From Alphaproteobacteria bacterium (GTDB lineage: Bacteria > Pseudomonadota > Alphaproteobacteria > Rhodospirillales > Rhodospirillaceae): 64,000 nucleotides of DNA. The stretch lies in assembly GCA_030604885.1 (NCBI GenBank), contig JAUVUZ010000008.1, positions 1-64,000 on the forward strand, given 5' to 3'. Position 1 is the first letter of the stretch. Each line of letters begins with the position of its first letter. Both the position numbers and the translations under genes were made by a program. Positions 8,713 through 18,658 of the stretch are shown here, piece after piece. The notes beneath the pieces were generated by a model, which did no database searches, had not been told where the DNA came from, and saw only the letters and a program-made list of their open reading frames with translations.

Positions 8713-10785
8713 ATGACTATGGATCAGCAGGAACTCGGACTCGCGGCGGATTTCCCCGCAGTCAGCTACGATCAATGGAAAAAGATCGTCGAGGACAAAG
8801 AACTGAAGGGCGTGCCCTTCGAGAAGAAGATGGTGACCAAGACCCCGGAAGGGATCGACATCCGGCCCCTCTACGTCGCCGAGAACTGGCCGTGGGCCGG
8901 GGATCCCTCGGGCTTTCCCGGGTTCTTCCCCTATACCCGCGGCACCCAGGCGATCGCCCGCACCCGCAAGGGCTGGGATATCCGCCAGGAATTCCGCGAA
9001 GCCGACCCGGCCGACGCCAACCGCGAGATCAAGCACGACCTCGGGCGCGGCGTGACCTCGGTGGCGCTTCGCCTCGACGAAGCGGTCCGCGCCGGTTTCG
9101 GTCCCGATGCGCCGGGCGCGGGCGCGAACGGTGCGCTGATTCACGATCTCGCCGCCCTCGAAACCGCGCTCGCGGGGGTCGATCTCGCCAAGGTTCCGGT
9201 GGCGCTGGAAGCGGGCGCGGCGTTCCTGCCCGCCGCGATGGCGCTCTCCGCGCTGTGGAAGAAGGCGGGGTTGACGGCGGAGACCGCCACCGGCGGCTTC
9301 GGCGCCGATCCGGTCGCCACTCTTGCCGAGACCGGCGGCCTGCCGATGTCGGCGGACGCGGCGCTGGCGCAACTGGGGGCGCTCGCCGCCTTCACCGTCA
9401 AGACTTGGCCGAAGGTGCGCGCGGTTTCGGTGGATACCTCGGTCTACCACAACGGCGGCGCGAACGAGGCCCACGACCTCGGCATCGCCCTCGCCACCGC
9501 GCTCGCCTACGTCAAGGCGATGGAACATGCCGGTCTCGGCATCGACCAGGCCTGCGGGCAAATCGCCTTCACCGTCTCGGTGGGTTGCGAGGAATATCTC
9601 CAGATCGCCAAGCTGCGCGCCGCGCGCAAGCTGTGGGCGGCGCTCGCCAAGGTGTGCGGCGCTTCCGACGCGGCCGCGTGCATGAGCCTGCGCGCCAAGT
9701 CGGCGGAGCGGATGTTCACGCGCATCGACCCGTGGGTGAACATGCTGCGCGCCACCGTCTCGACCTTCGCTTCGGCGGTCGGCGGGGCGGATGCCGTCAC
9801 CTGCCTGCCCTTCGACGTCGCGATCGGCCTGCCCGACGACATGGGGCGCCGCATCGCCCGCAACACCCAGATCATCCTGGCGGAGGAATCGAACCTCTAC
9901 CGCGTCGCCGATCCGGCGGGCGGCGCGTGGTCGATGGAAACCCTCACCGACGAGATGGCCGAAAAGGGCTGGGCGTTCTTCCGCGAGATCGAGGCCAAGG
10001 GCGGCATCGTCGCCGCGCTCGGCTCCGGCTTCGTCCAGGACGCGATCGCCGCGACCATGGCGCAGCGCGACAAGGATATCGCCAAGCGCAAGGTTCCGCT
10101 CACCGGCGTTTCCGAATTCCCGAACATCCTCGAGAAGCCGGTGGTGCGTCCGGTGGCGGACGTGGCCAAGGCCAAGGCCGAGGCGGTCAAGCGGATCGCC
10201 GCCGCCAAGGCTCCGGCCGCGAGCGGCAATCCGGTGGCCGATGCGGCCCACGCCGTCGGCGCGGGCGTCGGCTTCGCGGCGGCGCTGGCGAAGGCGGCGG
10301 GGCCGGCGGTGAAGCCGGTGGTCAAGCGTCACCTCGCCGACACCTTCGAGCGGCTGCGCGACGCGGCCTTGGCGCACAAGGAGACCACCGGCGCGTTCCC
10401 GACGATCTTCCTCGCCAATCTCGGGCCGATCGCCAAGCACACCGGCCGCGCCACCTTCGCCAAGAACTACTTCGAGGCGGGCGGCATCCAGGCGCTCGGC
10501 AACAACGGCTTCGAAACCGTCGAGGCGTGCGTCGCCGCATTCGAGCAAAGCGGTGCGCGGATCGCGGTGATCTGCTCGTCGGACGCGCTCTACGAGGAAA
10601 TGGTGCCGACCTACGCGCCCGCCCTCAAGGCCGCCGGGGCCGAGACCCTCTACCTTGCCGGTGCGCCCGGCGACAAGAAGGACGCCTACGACGCCGTGGG
10701 CATCGACGACTACATTTTCATGGGTGCGGACGTTCTGGGCAAGTTGACCGCCCAGTTGGTTCGCCTGGGAGTGATCGCGCAATGA
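8713..10785 (+). CDS. mutA: Methylmalonyl-CoA mutase small (beta) subunit
   Basis: This 690-aa protein has the MM_CoA_mutase TIM-barrel fold at the N-terminus, with regions such as [19 protein letters not shown]. An Ala/Lys/Pro-rich linker (about 480-540) leads to a C-terminal Rossmann-like domain. The cobalamin-binding DxHxxG motif is absent there ([12 protein letters not shown] in its place), as expected for the non-catalytic subunit of the heterodimer. With MutB it interconverts methylmalonyl-CoA and succinyl-CoA in propionate metabolism. The start ATG 8713 follows GGAG by 5 nt; ATG 8719 is possible. The stop overlaps mutB by 4 nt. Confidence 0.9.
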   Translation: MTMDQQELGLAADFPAVSYDQWKKIVEDKELKGVPFEKKMVTKTPEGIDIRPLYVAENWPWAGDPSGFPGFFPYTRGTQAIARTRKGWDIRQEFREADPADANREIKHDLGRGVTSVALRLDEAVRAGFGPDAPGAGANGALIHDLAALETALAGVDLAKVPVALEAGAAFLPAAMALSALWKKAGLTAETATGGFGADPVATLAETGGLPMSADAALAQLGALAAFTVKTWPKVRAVSVDTSVYHNGGANEAHDLGIALATALAYVKAMEHAGLGIDQACGQIAFTVSVGCEEYLQIAKLRAARKLWAALAKVCGASDAAACMSLRAKSAERMFTRIDPWVNMLRATVSTFASAVGGADAVTCLPFDVAIGLPDDMGRRIARNTQIILAEESNLYRVADPAGGAWSMETLTDEMAEKGWAFFREIEAKGGIVAALGSGFVQDAIAATMAQRDKDIAKRKVPLTGVSEFPNILEKPVVRPVADVAKAKAEAVKRIAAAKAPAASGNPVADAAHAVGAGVGFAAALAKAAGPAVKPVVKRHLADTFERLRDAALAHKETTGAFPTIFLANLGPIAKHTGRATFAKNYFEAGGIQALGNNGFETVEACVAAFEQSGARIAVICSSDALYEEMVPTYAPALKAAGAETLYLAGAPGDKKDAYDAVGIDDYIFMGADVLGKLTAQLVRLGVIAQ

Positions 10786-12992
10786 TTCCGAATTTCGCCA
10801 ACGTCGATCTCAAGTCGATCAAGAGCAGCGCCGCCTATACCGACTGGGAAGCCCGGGTGCGTGCGGAAACCGCCAAGGGCGTCGATGCGGTGCTGTGGGA
10901 AACCCCGGAGAAGATCGGCGTCAAGCCGCTCTATTCGGCGGCCGATCTCGACGGCATGGATCACCTTCACACCATGCCCGGCCTGCCGCCCTACAAGCGC
11001 GGCCCGTATACCACGATGTACGTGAACAAGCCGTGGACGGTGCGCCAGTACGCGGGCTTCTCGACCGCCGAGGAGTCGAACGCGTTCTACCGCCGCAACC
11101 TCGCGGCGGGTCAGAAGGGCCTGTCGATCGCCTTCGACCTCGCCACCCATCGCGGCTATGACTCCGACCATCCGCGCGTCGTCGGCGACGTCGGCATGGC
11201 GGGCGTGGCGGTGGATTCGATCCTCGACATGGAGGTGCTGTTCTCCGGCATTCCGCTCGACCAGATGTCGGTGTCGATGACGATGAACGGCGCGGTGCTG
11301 CCGGTGCTCGCGCTCTATATCCTCGCCGCCGAGGAGCAGGGCGTCTCCCGCGACAAGCTCGCCGGAACGATTCAGAACGACATTCTGAAGGAGTTCATGG
11401 TCCGCAACACCTACATCTATCCGCCGACCCCGTCGATGCGGATCATCTCCGACATCTTCGAGTACACCTCGAAGTATATGCCGAAGTACAACTCGATCTC
11501 GATCTCCGGCTATCACATGCAGGAAGCCGGAGCGACCGCCGATATCGAAGTCGCCTACACCCTCGCCGACGGCAAGGAATACATCCGCGCCGGCATCGAG
11601 GCGGGCCTGACGGTGGACGATTTCGCGCCGCGCCTGTCGTTCTTCTGGGCGATCGGCATGAACTTCTTCATGGAAGTGGCGAAGATGCGCGCCGCCCGCC
11701 TGCTGTGGGCGCGGATCGTCAAGGGTTTCGATCCCAAGAACCCGAAATCGATGTCGCTGCGCACCCACTCGCAGACGTCGGGCTGGTCGCTCACCGCGCA
11801 GGACGTGTTCAACAACGTGGTGCGCACCCAGATCGAGGCGATGGGCGCGGCCCAGGGCCACACCCAGTCGCTCCACACCAACGCGCTCGACGAAGCGCTG
11901 GCGCTGCCGACCGATTTCTCGGCCCGCATCGCCCGGAACACTCAGCTGTTCATCCAGCAGGAAACCGGCATCTGCAACATCATCGATCCCTGGGCCGGTT
12001 CGTATTACGTCGAATCCCTCACCGACCAGTTGGCGCGGCGCGCCTGGGCGCATATCGAGGAGGTCGAGGCCTCCGGCGGCATGGCCAAGGCGATCGAGGC
12101 GGGGATTCCGAAGATGCGCATCGAGGAGGCGGCCGCCCGCACCCAGGCGCGCATCGACGCGGGTCGCCAGACCGTCGTCGGCGTCAACAAGTTCAAGCTC
12201 GACGGCGAGGAATCCGTCGACGTGCTGAAGGTGGAAAACACCGAGGTGCGCAAGAAGCAGATCGAGAAGCTCGAACGGCTGCGCGCCAATCGCGACCAGT
12301 CGCGGGTGGACGCCTGCCTCGCCCGCATCACCGAGGCGGCGGGGGCCAAGCGTGGCGAAGCCGCCTACGGCAATCTTCTGGAACTGGCGGTCGAGGCGGT
12401 GCGTGCCCGCGCTTCGCTCGGCGAGATTTCCGACGCCTGCGAGAAGGTGTTCGGTCGCCACAAGGCGGTGATCCGCGCGATTTCGGGCGTCTACACCGCC
12501 GAAGTCGGAAAGGACTCGCCGCAGATGAAAACCGTCGCCAAGCTGATCGAACGCTTCGAGGCCAAGGAAGGCCGTCGTCCGCGCATCTTCCTCGCGAAGA
12601 TGGGCCAGGACGGCCACGATCGCGGCCAGAAGGTGATCGCCACCGGCTTCGCCGACATGGGCTTCGACGTCGATATCGGCTCGCTGTTCCAGACCCCGGA
12701 GGAAGCCGCTCGCCAGGCGGTGGAAAACGACGCCCACGTCGTCGGCGTCTCGTCGCTCGCGGCCGGGCATCTCACCCTGGTTCCGGCGCTGCGCGACGAA
12801 CTCAAGAAGATGGGCCGCGAGGACATCATGATTATCGTCGGCGGCGTGATTCCGCCGCAGGACTTCCAGGCGCTCTACGATTTCGGCGCGGCGGCGATCT
12901 TCCCGCCCGGCACGGTGATCTCGGAATCCGCCAAGGAAGTGCTGGAGAAGCTGATGGTCCACCTCGGCTTCGACACCGGGGCGGTCGCGTGA
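10782..12992 (+). CDS. mutB: Methylmalonyl-CoA mutase large (alpha, B12-binding) subunit
   Basis: This 736-aa protein has the catalytic barrel and C-terminal cobalamin domain with DGHDRG (His near residue 612, the lower axial ligand), GSLFQTPEE and the GGVIPPQD loop. Length and order match the catalytic MutB/McmA subunit. It needs adenosylcobalamin to interconvert methylmalonyl-CoA and succinyl-CoA. It starts inside the mutA stop (ATGA) and its own stop overlaps meaB by 1 nt, so the three genes are one operon under the upstream riboswitch. Confidence 0.95.
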   Translation: MIPNFANVDLKSIKSSAAYTDWEARVRAETAKGVDAVLWETPEKIGVKPLYSAADLDGMDHLHTMPGLPPYKRGPYTTMYVNKPWTVRQYAGFSTAEESNAFYRRNLAAGQKGLSIAFDLATHRGYDSDHPRVVGDVGMAGVAVDSILDMEVLFSGIPLDQMSVSMTMNGAVLPVLALYILAAEEQGVSRDKLAGTIQNDILKEFMVRNTYIYPPTPSMRIISDIFEYTSKYMPKYNSISISGYHMQEAGATADIEVAYTLADGKEYIRAGIEAGLTVDDFAPRLSFFWAIGMNFFMEVAKMRAARLLWARIVKGFDPKNPKSMSLRTHSQTSGWSLTAQDVFNNVVRTQIEAMGAAQGHTQSLHTNALDEALALPTDFSARIARNTQLFIQQETGICNIIDPWAGSYYVESLTDQLARRAWAHIEEVEASGGMAKAIEAGIPKMRIEEAAARTQARIDAGRQTVVGVNKFKLDGEESVDVLKVENTEVRKKQIEKLERLRANRDQSRVDACLARITEAAGAKRGEAAYGNLLELAVEAVRARASLGEISDACEKVFGRHKAVIRAISGVYTAEVGKDSPQMKTVAKLIERFEAKEGRRPRIFLAKMGQDGHDRGQKVIATGFADMGFDVDIGSLFQTPEEAARQAVENDAHVVGVSSLAAGHLTLVPALRDELKKMGREDIMIIVGGVIPPQDFQALYDFGAAAIFPPGTVISESAKEVLEKLMVHLGFDTGAVA

Positions 12993-14065
12993 TGACGGCG
13001 CTTTCGGTCGATACCGGCAAAGTGTCGGTCACGCCGCCCAACGCAGGCAAGGAGGCGCGCGTCAAGCGCGCCTCCCTCAGCCTCGAAGACTACGTGAACG
13101 GCATCCTCTCCCGCGACCGCGCCCGCCTCGCGCGGGCGATCTCGCTGGTGGAGAGCAGCAACCCGGACCATCAGAAGCTCGCTCAGGAGCTGCTGGTGCA
13201 ATTGGCGCCGCATGCGGGCAAGGCGCACCGCATCGGCATTACCGGCGTGCCCGGGGTGGGGAAGTCCACCTTCATCGAATGCTTCGGCAATCTCCTCACC
13301 GCCAAGGGGCACCGCGTCGGCGTGCTGGCGGTGGACCCCAGCTCCAGCCGCTCCGGCGGCTCGATCCTCGGCGACAAGACCCGCATGGAGACCCTCGCCA
13401 ACAATCCCGACGCCTACATTCGCCCCTCGCCCTCCTCGGGGCGGCTGGGCGGCGTCACCCGCACCACGCGCGAGACGATGCTGGTGATGGAGGCGGCGGG
13501 CTACGACGTGATCCTGGTGGAGACGGTGGGCGCGGGGCAGAACGAGACCGTGGTCGCCGACATGACCGATTTCTTCCTGGTGCTGATGCTGCCCGGCGCG
13601 GGCGACGAGCTTCAAGGGATCAAGAAGGGCGTGCTCGAACTCGCCGACATGATCGCGGTCAACAAATGCGAGGACGACAACGCGCAAAAGGCCGAGGCGG
13701 CGCGTCAGCACTATGCCAACGCGTTGCACATCATGACCCCGACCTCGCCCAACTGGCGGCCGCCGGTGCTGAAGATCTCCGGTCTCAAAGGCATCGGCCT
13801 CGAAGAGCTGTGGGAGAATATCGAGGAACACCAGCGCATTCTCGCCGAAACCGGCGAGCTGGACGAGGCGCGCCGCCGCCAGCGCATCAAGTGGATGTGG
13901 AGCATGATCGAGGACAAGCTGATGGATGCGGTGAAGAGCCATCCGGAGGTGCGCGCCGAACTGCCCGCGATCCGCGCCGATGTGGAGGCGGGGGCGATGA
14001 CGGTGCCGCTGGCGGTGCTCAAGGTTTTGCGCGCCTTCGGTCTCGAAGTGGGGTTGGGGGGCTGA
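12992..14065 (+). CDS. meaB: MeaB/ArgK-family G3E GTPase, methylmalonyl-CoA mutase chaperone
   Basis: This 357-aa P-loop GTPase has Walker A GVPGVGKS (near residue 86), VDPSSSRSGGSILGDKTRM, VETVGAGQ and the base-recognition motif NKCEDD. These are features of MeaB, which gates adenosylcobalamin loading and protects the mutase. A role with the adjacent mutase is directly supported by context. The start ATG 12992 overlaps the mutB stop by 1 nt; an upstream GTG 12989 is an alternative. Confidence 0.92.
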   Translation: MTALSVDTGKVSVTPPNAGKEARVKRASLSLEDYVNGILSRDRARLARAISLVESSNPDHQKLAQELLVQLAPHAGKAHRIGITGVPGVGKSTFIECFGNLLTAKGHRVGVLAVDPSSSRSGGSILGDKTRMETLANNPDAYIRPSPSSGRLGGVTRTTRETMLVMEAAGYDVILVETVGAGQNETVVADMTDFFLVLMLPGAGDELQGIKKGVLELADMIAVNKCEDDNAQKAEAARQHYANALHIMTPTSPNWRPPVLKISGLKGIGLEELWENIEEHQRILAETGELDEARRRQRIKWMWSMIEDKLMDAVKSHPEVRAELPAIRADVEAGAMTVPLAVLKVLRAFGLEVGLGG

Positions 14066-14071
14066 AACCCC

Positions 14072-14100
14072 TTGACCTCTGGTATGTGATAGTGTAACAA
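14072..14100 (+). promoter_or_regulatory. Promoter region and element ahead of the cobN riboswitch
   Basis: TTGACC (14072-14077) is followed by GTGATAGTGTAAC (14086-14098), which matches 11 of 13 positions of the palindrome GTTATAnTATAAC. The most likely -10 lies within this dyad (TGTAAC or TAACAA at 15-17 nt spacing). The layout resembles the mut promoter, where a dyad also overlaps the -10. Confidence 0.45.
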
Positions 14101-14107
14101 ATATTCT

Positions 14108-14285
14108 TGTCGATGCGACGGTTCCCCCGGACCACCGGGGGTGAAAAGGGAAGCCGGTTCAATTCCGGCGCTGTCCCCGCAACTGTGAGCGGCGAGCCCA
14201 GTCCGAATGCCACTGGCCGAATGGCCGGGAAGGCGGACCCCGGGTCCAGACCCGCGAGCCAGGAGACCTGCCGCCGCACGCGTCA
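14108..14285 (+). promoter_or_regulatory. Cobalamin riboswitch upstream of cobN
   Basis: The sequence shows GGTTCAATTCCGGCGCTG, CCCCGCAACTGTGAGC, GCCACTG, GGGAAGGC and the B12 box GCGAGCCAGGAGACCTGCC (about 14254-14272). Its target is cobN, a cobalamin-synthesis gene and a standard member of this regulon. An intrinsic terminator just before the cobN start provides a conventional transcriptional off-switch. Confidence 0.93.
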
Positions 14286-14643
14286 CGACCGCAGGCCGGG
14301 GGCTGTGTGCGGTGCGGATTTCCGCTTGTGACGCAAGGTTTTGTGTCATGGGTCGGAGTCCGTTGCGATGCGAGAGTTTCCGGGATTTTCCCTGCATGTT
14401 TTGGCCCGCTGGTCGGGCGATCGCGGATTCGTGCCGCCGTTCTGGGGAGCGCGCGCGTTCCCCGAGGATTTGCCGTTCGCCGCCGGGTGCGCCCACACCG
14501 CGCCCGGCGAGCGCGAGACTCCGGCGGCACAGACGGGACCGTGACCTGCAACTTTGGAGCAGGCGATAACGGCCCGCCCGCTCCCCCCTGTTGAAGGTCG
14601 CGTTTGACCGACCCCGCACCGAGCAGCGGGTCGGCAGACTTGC
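14286..14643 (+). other. Long leader between riboswitch aptamer and terminator
   Basis: About 360 nt separate the B12 box from the terminator, longer than a usual expression platform. Small ORFs here (for example one starting at ATG 14347) have no recognisable domain and no good ribosome binding site. Near its end, CCGACCCCGC and GCGGGTCGG (about 14609-14634) can pair just upstream of the terminator and could be part of an anti-terminator. No gene is called. Confidence 0.4.
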
Positions 14644-14676
14644 GGCGGCGGCCTCTCCCGGCTGCCGCCGCCTTTT
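14644..14676 (+). terminator. Riboswitch expression-platform terminator before cobN
   Basis: GGCGGCGGC (14644-14652) pairs with GCCGCCGCC (14664-14672), and TTTT follows. It lies 20 nt before the preferred cobN start. This shows that the TTG 14604 start in the ORF track, which would read through the terminator, is unlikely. Confidence 0.75.
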
Positions 14677-14696
14677 CGTATGCGTGGAGGTTGGAA

Positions 14697-17600
14697 TTGT
14701 CTTCGAGCGACGCAACGGTGCTGGTGGTGGACGCCACCGGCTCGCATCTCGCCCAGTTCGCCGCCGCGGCGGCACGGCTGCCCGAGGGGGTGCGGGTGGC
14801 GGCCCGCAGCCGCGACGACCTCGCCGGCCCGGGCGCCCTCGACGCCTGCGTGGCGCTGGCGGCGGAGGCCGCGGCGCTGATTCTGCTGCCGATGGGCGGC
14901 AGCGCGTCGATTCCCGGGCGCGACCGTCTGGTGGCGGCGCTGGCGGGGCGGCCGGTGCACGTTCACGCCGGTCTCTCCTCCGCCGACGAACAGGGGTTCG
15001 CCCAGGCCGTGTGCGCCGATTTCGGCAGTCCCGCGTATCTGCGGCGGCAGGCGTACCTGCGGCGCGGCGGCGCCGACAACCTGGCGGCGCTGATGCAGCA
15101 GTTGCTGCGTGACGGCGGGCGCGACCTCCCCGCGCCGCCGCCGCCCGCCGAGCGCCCCACCGAGGGGATTCATCACCCGGCGTGGACCGGCGGTCACGAC
15201 ACCGACGCCTATCTCGCCTGGGCGCGGGCGCGCCTCGGCGCCGACGCGCCGGTGCTCGGCCTGTGGTTCCACCACAACGCCTGGGCCAACGCCGATCTCG
15301 CGCCCTACGATGCGCTGATCGCGGAAATCGAGGCCCAGGGCGGCATTCCCCTGCCGGTGTTCCATGTGCGCTTCCCCGATGCGGACCTCGGCAACCTCAC
15401 CGGGGCGGCGCTGGTGGAGCGGTTCTTCAAGCGCCGCGGCCGGGCGGTGATCGACGCGCTGCTGTCGCCGATGAGCTTCTCCCTGGCGCGCGCCGGGATG
15501 GATGCGGAGGCGATGTTCGCAGCCCTCGACGTGCCGGTGCTGCAACTGGTGGTCGCCTCCTCCTCCGCCGCCGCGTGGGAGGCCTCGGCGCAGGGGTTGT
15601 CGCCGGTCGACGTGTCGATGCAGGTGGCGCAGCCGGAGTTCGACGGCGCGATCCTCGGCGGCGTCGTCGCCACCCGCGAACTCGGCGCGCCGGATGCCGC
15701 CACCGGCGCCCGCGCGGTGCGGCGCGAGCCGGTGGAGGAGCGGGTGCGCGGCCTCGTCGCCTGGGCGATGAACTGGGTGCGCCTGCGCCGCACGCCGCCT
15801 GCCGCGCGCAAGGTGGCGATCCTGTTCCACCACTATCCGCCGAAGAATCACCGCCTCGGCTGCGCCTTCGGCCTCGACAGCTTCGCCAGCGTGGTGGCGA
15901 TGCTGGAGCGCTTGAAGGCGGAGGGCTATTCCGTCGCCCGCGATTACGCCGACGGCGACGCCCTGGCCTTCGACCTCCTGTCCCGCCTCACCAACGACCG
16001 CCGCTTCCTGCCGCCCGCCGAGATGGCGCGCCGCGCCGCCGCCCGCGTGCCGGGGGAACGGGTGGCCCGCTGGGCGGACGCGCTGCCCGAGGCGCCGCGC
16101 GCCGAAATGGCGCGGGCGTGGGGGCCGCCGCCGGGGGTCGCCTTCTGCCACGGCGGCGAGGCGCTGATCGGCGGCGTCGTCAACGGCAACGTCTTCATCG
16201 GCATGCAGCCGTCGCGGGTGCGCGAGGCGGGCGAGGGCGAGGCCCTCGACCTGCCCGACGGCGGCCTGATCCACGATCCGCATCTGCCGCCCACCCATCA
16301 CTACCTCGCCTATTACCGCTGGCTGCGGGAGGACTTCGGCGCCCACGCGGTGGTCCACGTCGGCATGCACGGCACCCTCGAATGGCTGCCGGGCAAGGCG
16401 GTGGGCCTGTCCGGCGCGTGCTATCCCGAGGCGATCCTGGCGGACCTTCCCAACCTCTACCCCTACATCGTCGACAACCCGGGCGAGGGCACCCAGGCGA
16501 AGCGCCGCGCCCGCGCGCTGATCCTCGACCACATGATCCCGGCGCAGATGGGCGCCGGACTCGCCGAGCCGGTCCAGGAGATCGCCGACCTGATCGAGCG
16601 GGCGGGCCTGGCGGCGCAGGAGGACCCGGCCAAGGTGGCGATGCTGGCGGCGGAGATCCGCGCCCGCGCCGCCGCCGCGCACCTCGACGTGCCCGAGGGC
16701 GACGACGCGGCGGTGCTGGAGGCGCTCCACGATCGGATCACCGAACTCGCCACCACCGCGGTGGCCGACGGCCTGCACGTGTTCGGCAGCCCGCCCCAGG
16801 GCGCGCGCTTCAACCGCACCCTCGCCCAGTTCGCGCGTCTGCCCAACGGCGGCACGCCCTCGCTGTGGGAGGCGATCGCCGCCGCCAACCGCGTCGGCGA
16901 GGCGGAGGCGCTGGCGCAGGCCGAGGCGGCGTTCGCCGAGCTGGACGCGCGCGGCTGGGATGCGGCGACGGTGGCGGCGGTGACGGCGGAGCGGTTCGGC
17001 GGCTCCGCGCGGGTGCGCGCGGCGCTCGCCTTCGTCGCCGAGGTGGCGCGGCCCAAGCTGGTTCAGACCACCGACGAGCTGGAGTCTTTCGCCCGGGGCC
17101 TCGCCGGGCGCTACGTGCCGCCGGGCGGCTCCGGCGCGCCGACCCGCGGCAGCCTCGACGCCCTGCCCACCGGGCGCAACTTCTACTCCGTCGACCCGGC
17201 GCGGATTCCGACGCGGGAGGCGTGGACCGTGGGGGTGGCGCAGGGCGACGCCCTGGTGGCCCGCTACCGCGCCGACCACGGTCGCTATCCCGAACAGGTG
17301 GGGATGGTGCTGTGGGCCGGGCCGACGATGCGCACCCGCGGCGACGACGTCGCGGAAATCCTCTACCTGATCGGCGTGCGGCCGGTGTGGGAGGCGGGGT
17401 CCGGCCGGATTCTCGGGGTCGAGCCGATCCCGCTGGCGGAGCGCGCGTTCCCCCGCCTCGACGTGACGGTGCGGGCGAGCGGCCTGCTGCGCGACGCCTT
17501 CCCCAACCTGATGGGGCTGATCGACGCCGCGACGCGGATGGTGGCGGCCCTCGACGAGCCGCCCGAGGTCAACCCGCTCGCCCGCAACGTGGCGGTGGAC

Positions 17601-17759
17601 GCGGCCGAGCTGGTGCGGGCGGGCGTGCCGCCCGAGGAGGCGGCGCGGCGCGCGCGCTTCCGGGTGTTTTCCGACCGCCCCGGCACCTATGGCGCGGGCG
17701 TCAACCACCTGCTCGAAAGCGGCGAGTGGCGCACCGTGGACGACATCGCCGCGGTCTAG
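14697..17759 (+). CDS. cobN: Cobaltochelatase CobN, N-terminal part ending at an in-frame TAG
   Basis: These 1020 residues match CobN/Mg-chelatase subunit H: PTHHYLAYYRWL, the VHVGMHGTLEWLPGKAVGLSG active-site region and IVDNPGEGTQAKRRA. CobN binds hydrogenobyrinic acid a,c-diamide and inserts cobalt in aerobic B12 synthesis, with the ChlI/ChlD-like ATPases at the start of the window as likely partners. The start TTG 14697 has TGGAGG 6 nt upstream and follows the riboswitch terminator. The frame stops at TAG 17757-17759, directly before VGWGGYAYG, where homologues usually carry Tyr (TAC/TAT). The same frame continues open to 18434. It may be a point nonsense mutation, a sequencing error or readthrough. 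Confidence 0.88.
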   Translation: MSSSDATVLVVDATGSHLAQFAAAAARLPEGVRVAARSRDDLAGPGALDACVALAAEAAALILLPMGGSASIPGRDRLVAALAGRPVHVHAGLSSADEQGFAQAVCADFGSPAYLRRQAYLRRGGADNLAALMQQLLRDGGRDLPAPPPPAERPTEGIHHPAWTGGHDTDAYLAWARARLGADAPVLGLWFHHNAWANADLAPYDALIAEIEAQGGIPLPVFHVRFPDADLGNLTGAALVERFFKRRGRAVIDALLSPMSFSLARAGMDAEAMFAALDVPVLQLVVASSSAAAWEASAQGLSPVDVSMQVAQPEFDGAILGGVVATRELGAPDAATGARAVRREPVEERVRGLVAWAMNWVRLRRTPPAARKVAILFHHYPPKNHRLGCAFGLDSFASVVAMLERLKAEGYSVARDYADGDALAFDLLSRLTNDRRFLPPAEMARRAAARVPGERVARWADALPEAPRAEMARAWGPPPGVAFCHGGEALIGGVVNGNVFIGMQPSRVREAGEGEALDLPDGGLIHDPHLPPTHHYLAYYRWLREDFGAHAVVHVGMHGTLEWLPGKAVGLSGACYPEAILADLPNLYPYIVDNPGEGTQAKRRARALILDHMIPAQMGAGLAEPVQEIADLIERAGLAAQEDPAKVAMLAAEIRARAAAAHLDVPEGDDAAVLEALHDRITELATTAVADGLHVFGSPPQGARFNRTLAQFARLPNGGTPSLWEAIAAANRVGEAEALAQAEAAFAELDARGWDAATVAAVTAERFGGSARVRAALAFVAEVARPKLVQTTDELESFARGLAGRYVPPGGSGAPTRGSLDALPTGRNFYSVDPARIPTREAWTVGVAQGDALVARYRADHGRYPEQVGMVLWAGPTMRTRGDDVAEILYLIGVRPVWEAGSGRILGVEPIPLAERAFPRLDVTVRASGLLRDAFPNLMGLIDAATRMVAALDEPPEVNPLARNVAVDAAELVRAGVPPEEAARRARFRVFSDRPGTYGAGVNHLLESGEWRTVDDIAAV

Positions 17760-18434
17760 GTCGGCTGGGGCGGCTACGCCTACGGCGAGGGCGTCCACGG
17801 CGCGGCGGGCCACGAGGATTTCCGCCGCCGCCTCGGGCGTCTCGACCTGACCCTCAAGACCCAGGACAGCCGCGAGCACGACATCCTCTCGGGCGACGAC
17901 CCCAACGCCTACCAGGGCGGCATGAACGCGGCGGTGCGCGCCTTCTCCGGCCGCGCGGCGGCGAGCTACGCCGGGGATTCCAGCGACCCACGCAAGCCCA
18001 AGGTGCGCACCACCGCCGAGGAGGCGCGCTTCGTGTTCCACGCCCGGGTGCTGAACCCGCGCTGGATCGAGGGCATGCGCCGCCACGGCTTCAAGGGCGC
18101 GGGGGACATGGCGCGGCAGGTGGAACTCGCCTGCCAGTGGGACGCCACCAGCGGCATCCTCGAGGACTGGCAGTATGAGGAAATCGCCAAGACCTACGCC
18201 TTCGACCCGGAGATGCAGGCGTTCTTCAAGGCGCACAACCCCTATGCGCTCCACGATATCGCCGAACGTCTGATGGAGGCGATTTCCCGAGGTCTGTGGG
18301 AGAGCCCCGGCGCGGCCTATGCCGACTTGGAAGCGCTTTTGCTCGACGCCGAGGGCGATATCGAAGATGCCGTCATGGGAGATGGGGAGTCGGAAAACGA
18401 GGGAAAATGCGAATCCGCATCGCAGTTCGGGTGA
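17760..18434 (+). pseudogene. cobN: CobN C-terminal part, same frame after the TAG
   Basis: The frame continues without indel from the amber codon for 224 more codons: VGWGGYAYGEGVHG, ILSGDDPNAYQGGMNAAV and RFVFHARVLNPRWIEGM, all canonical CobN C-terminal segments. The two parts together give 1244 coded residues plus the TAG position, a normal CobN length. The ORF track lists only the piece from ATG 17922, but homology begins right at the TAG. If the TAG is real and not read through, the chelatase lacks a conserved domain and cobN is broken. If it is an error, 14697-18434 is one intact gene. Confidence 0.8.
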
Positions 18435-18522
18435 CTCCAGGAGGCCGAAGCCACGTCCAACATGGGGCCGGTATGAACGCCAAGGATCTATGGATTTAGA
18501 TAACAGAGCTGCTGAGCACAGA

Positions 18523-18578
18523 CAGTTGGGGTCCCCGGAACCAAAACAAAGCCCGTTAGGAGAAATCCTGGCGGGCTT
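18523..18578 (+). repeat. Left copy of imperfect ~57-bp direct repeat
   Basis: The sequence CAGTTGGGGTCCCCGGAACC followed by an A-rich stretch and AAAGCCCGT...GGCGGGCTT aligns along its length with 46463-46520 (CAGTTGCATGCCCCCGCAAC and a matching hairpin). The two copies bracket the catabolic block. Origin as att-like scars or as duplicated gene ends is undecided. Confidence 0.5.
18549..18578 (+). terminator. Terminator hairpin after cobN
   Basis: AAGCCCGTTAGGA and TCCTGGCGGGCTT pair around a GAAA tetraloop, ending CTTATTG. It lies about 115 nt after the cobN stop and is the only candidate end for that transcript. The T tract is short. Confidence 0.65.
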
Positions 18579-18658
18579 ATTGTACGCAGGCGCAGGGATG
18601 ATCTAGGGTGGGGCGCGGGCTTGGACCTGCTCCCCTTTTTTTGTTTCTGCCGCTTGGA

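Noticed and set aside
8775-10781. Long upstream extension of the mutB ORF
   Set aside because: Shadow of mutA in another frame; homology to MutB begins at [10 protein letters not shown] (10782), which overlaps the mutA stop.
17757-17759. Pyrrolysine codon in cobN
   Set aside because: The expected residue is Tyr, no pyl genes are in the window, and Pyl is not known in CobN; kept only as a remote option.
14346-18254. 1302-aa minus-strand ORF opposite cobN
   Set aside because: Low-complexity His/Arg/Ala/Gly translation, mirror of high-GC cobN codons; no domain and no ribosome binding site.
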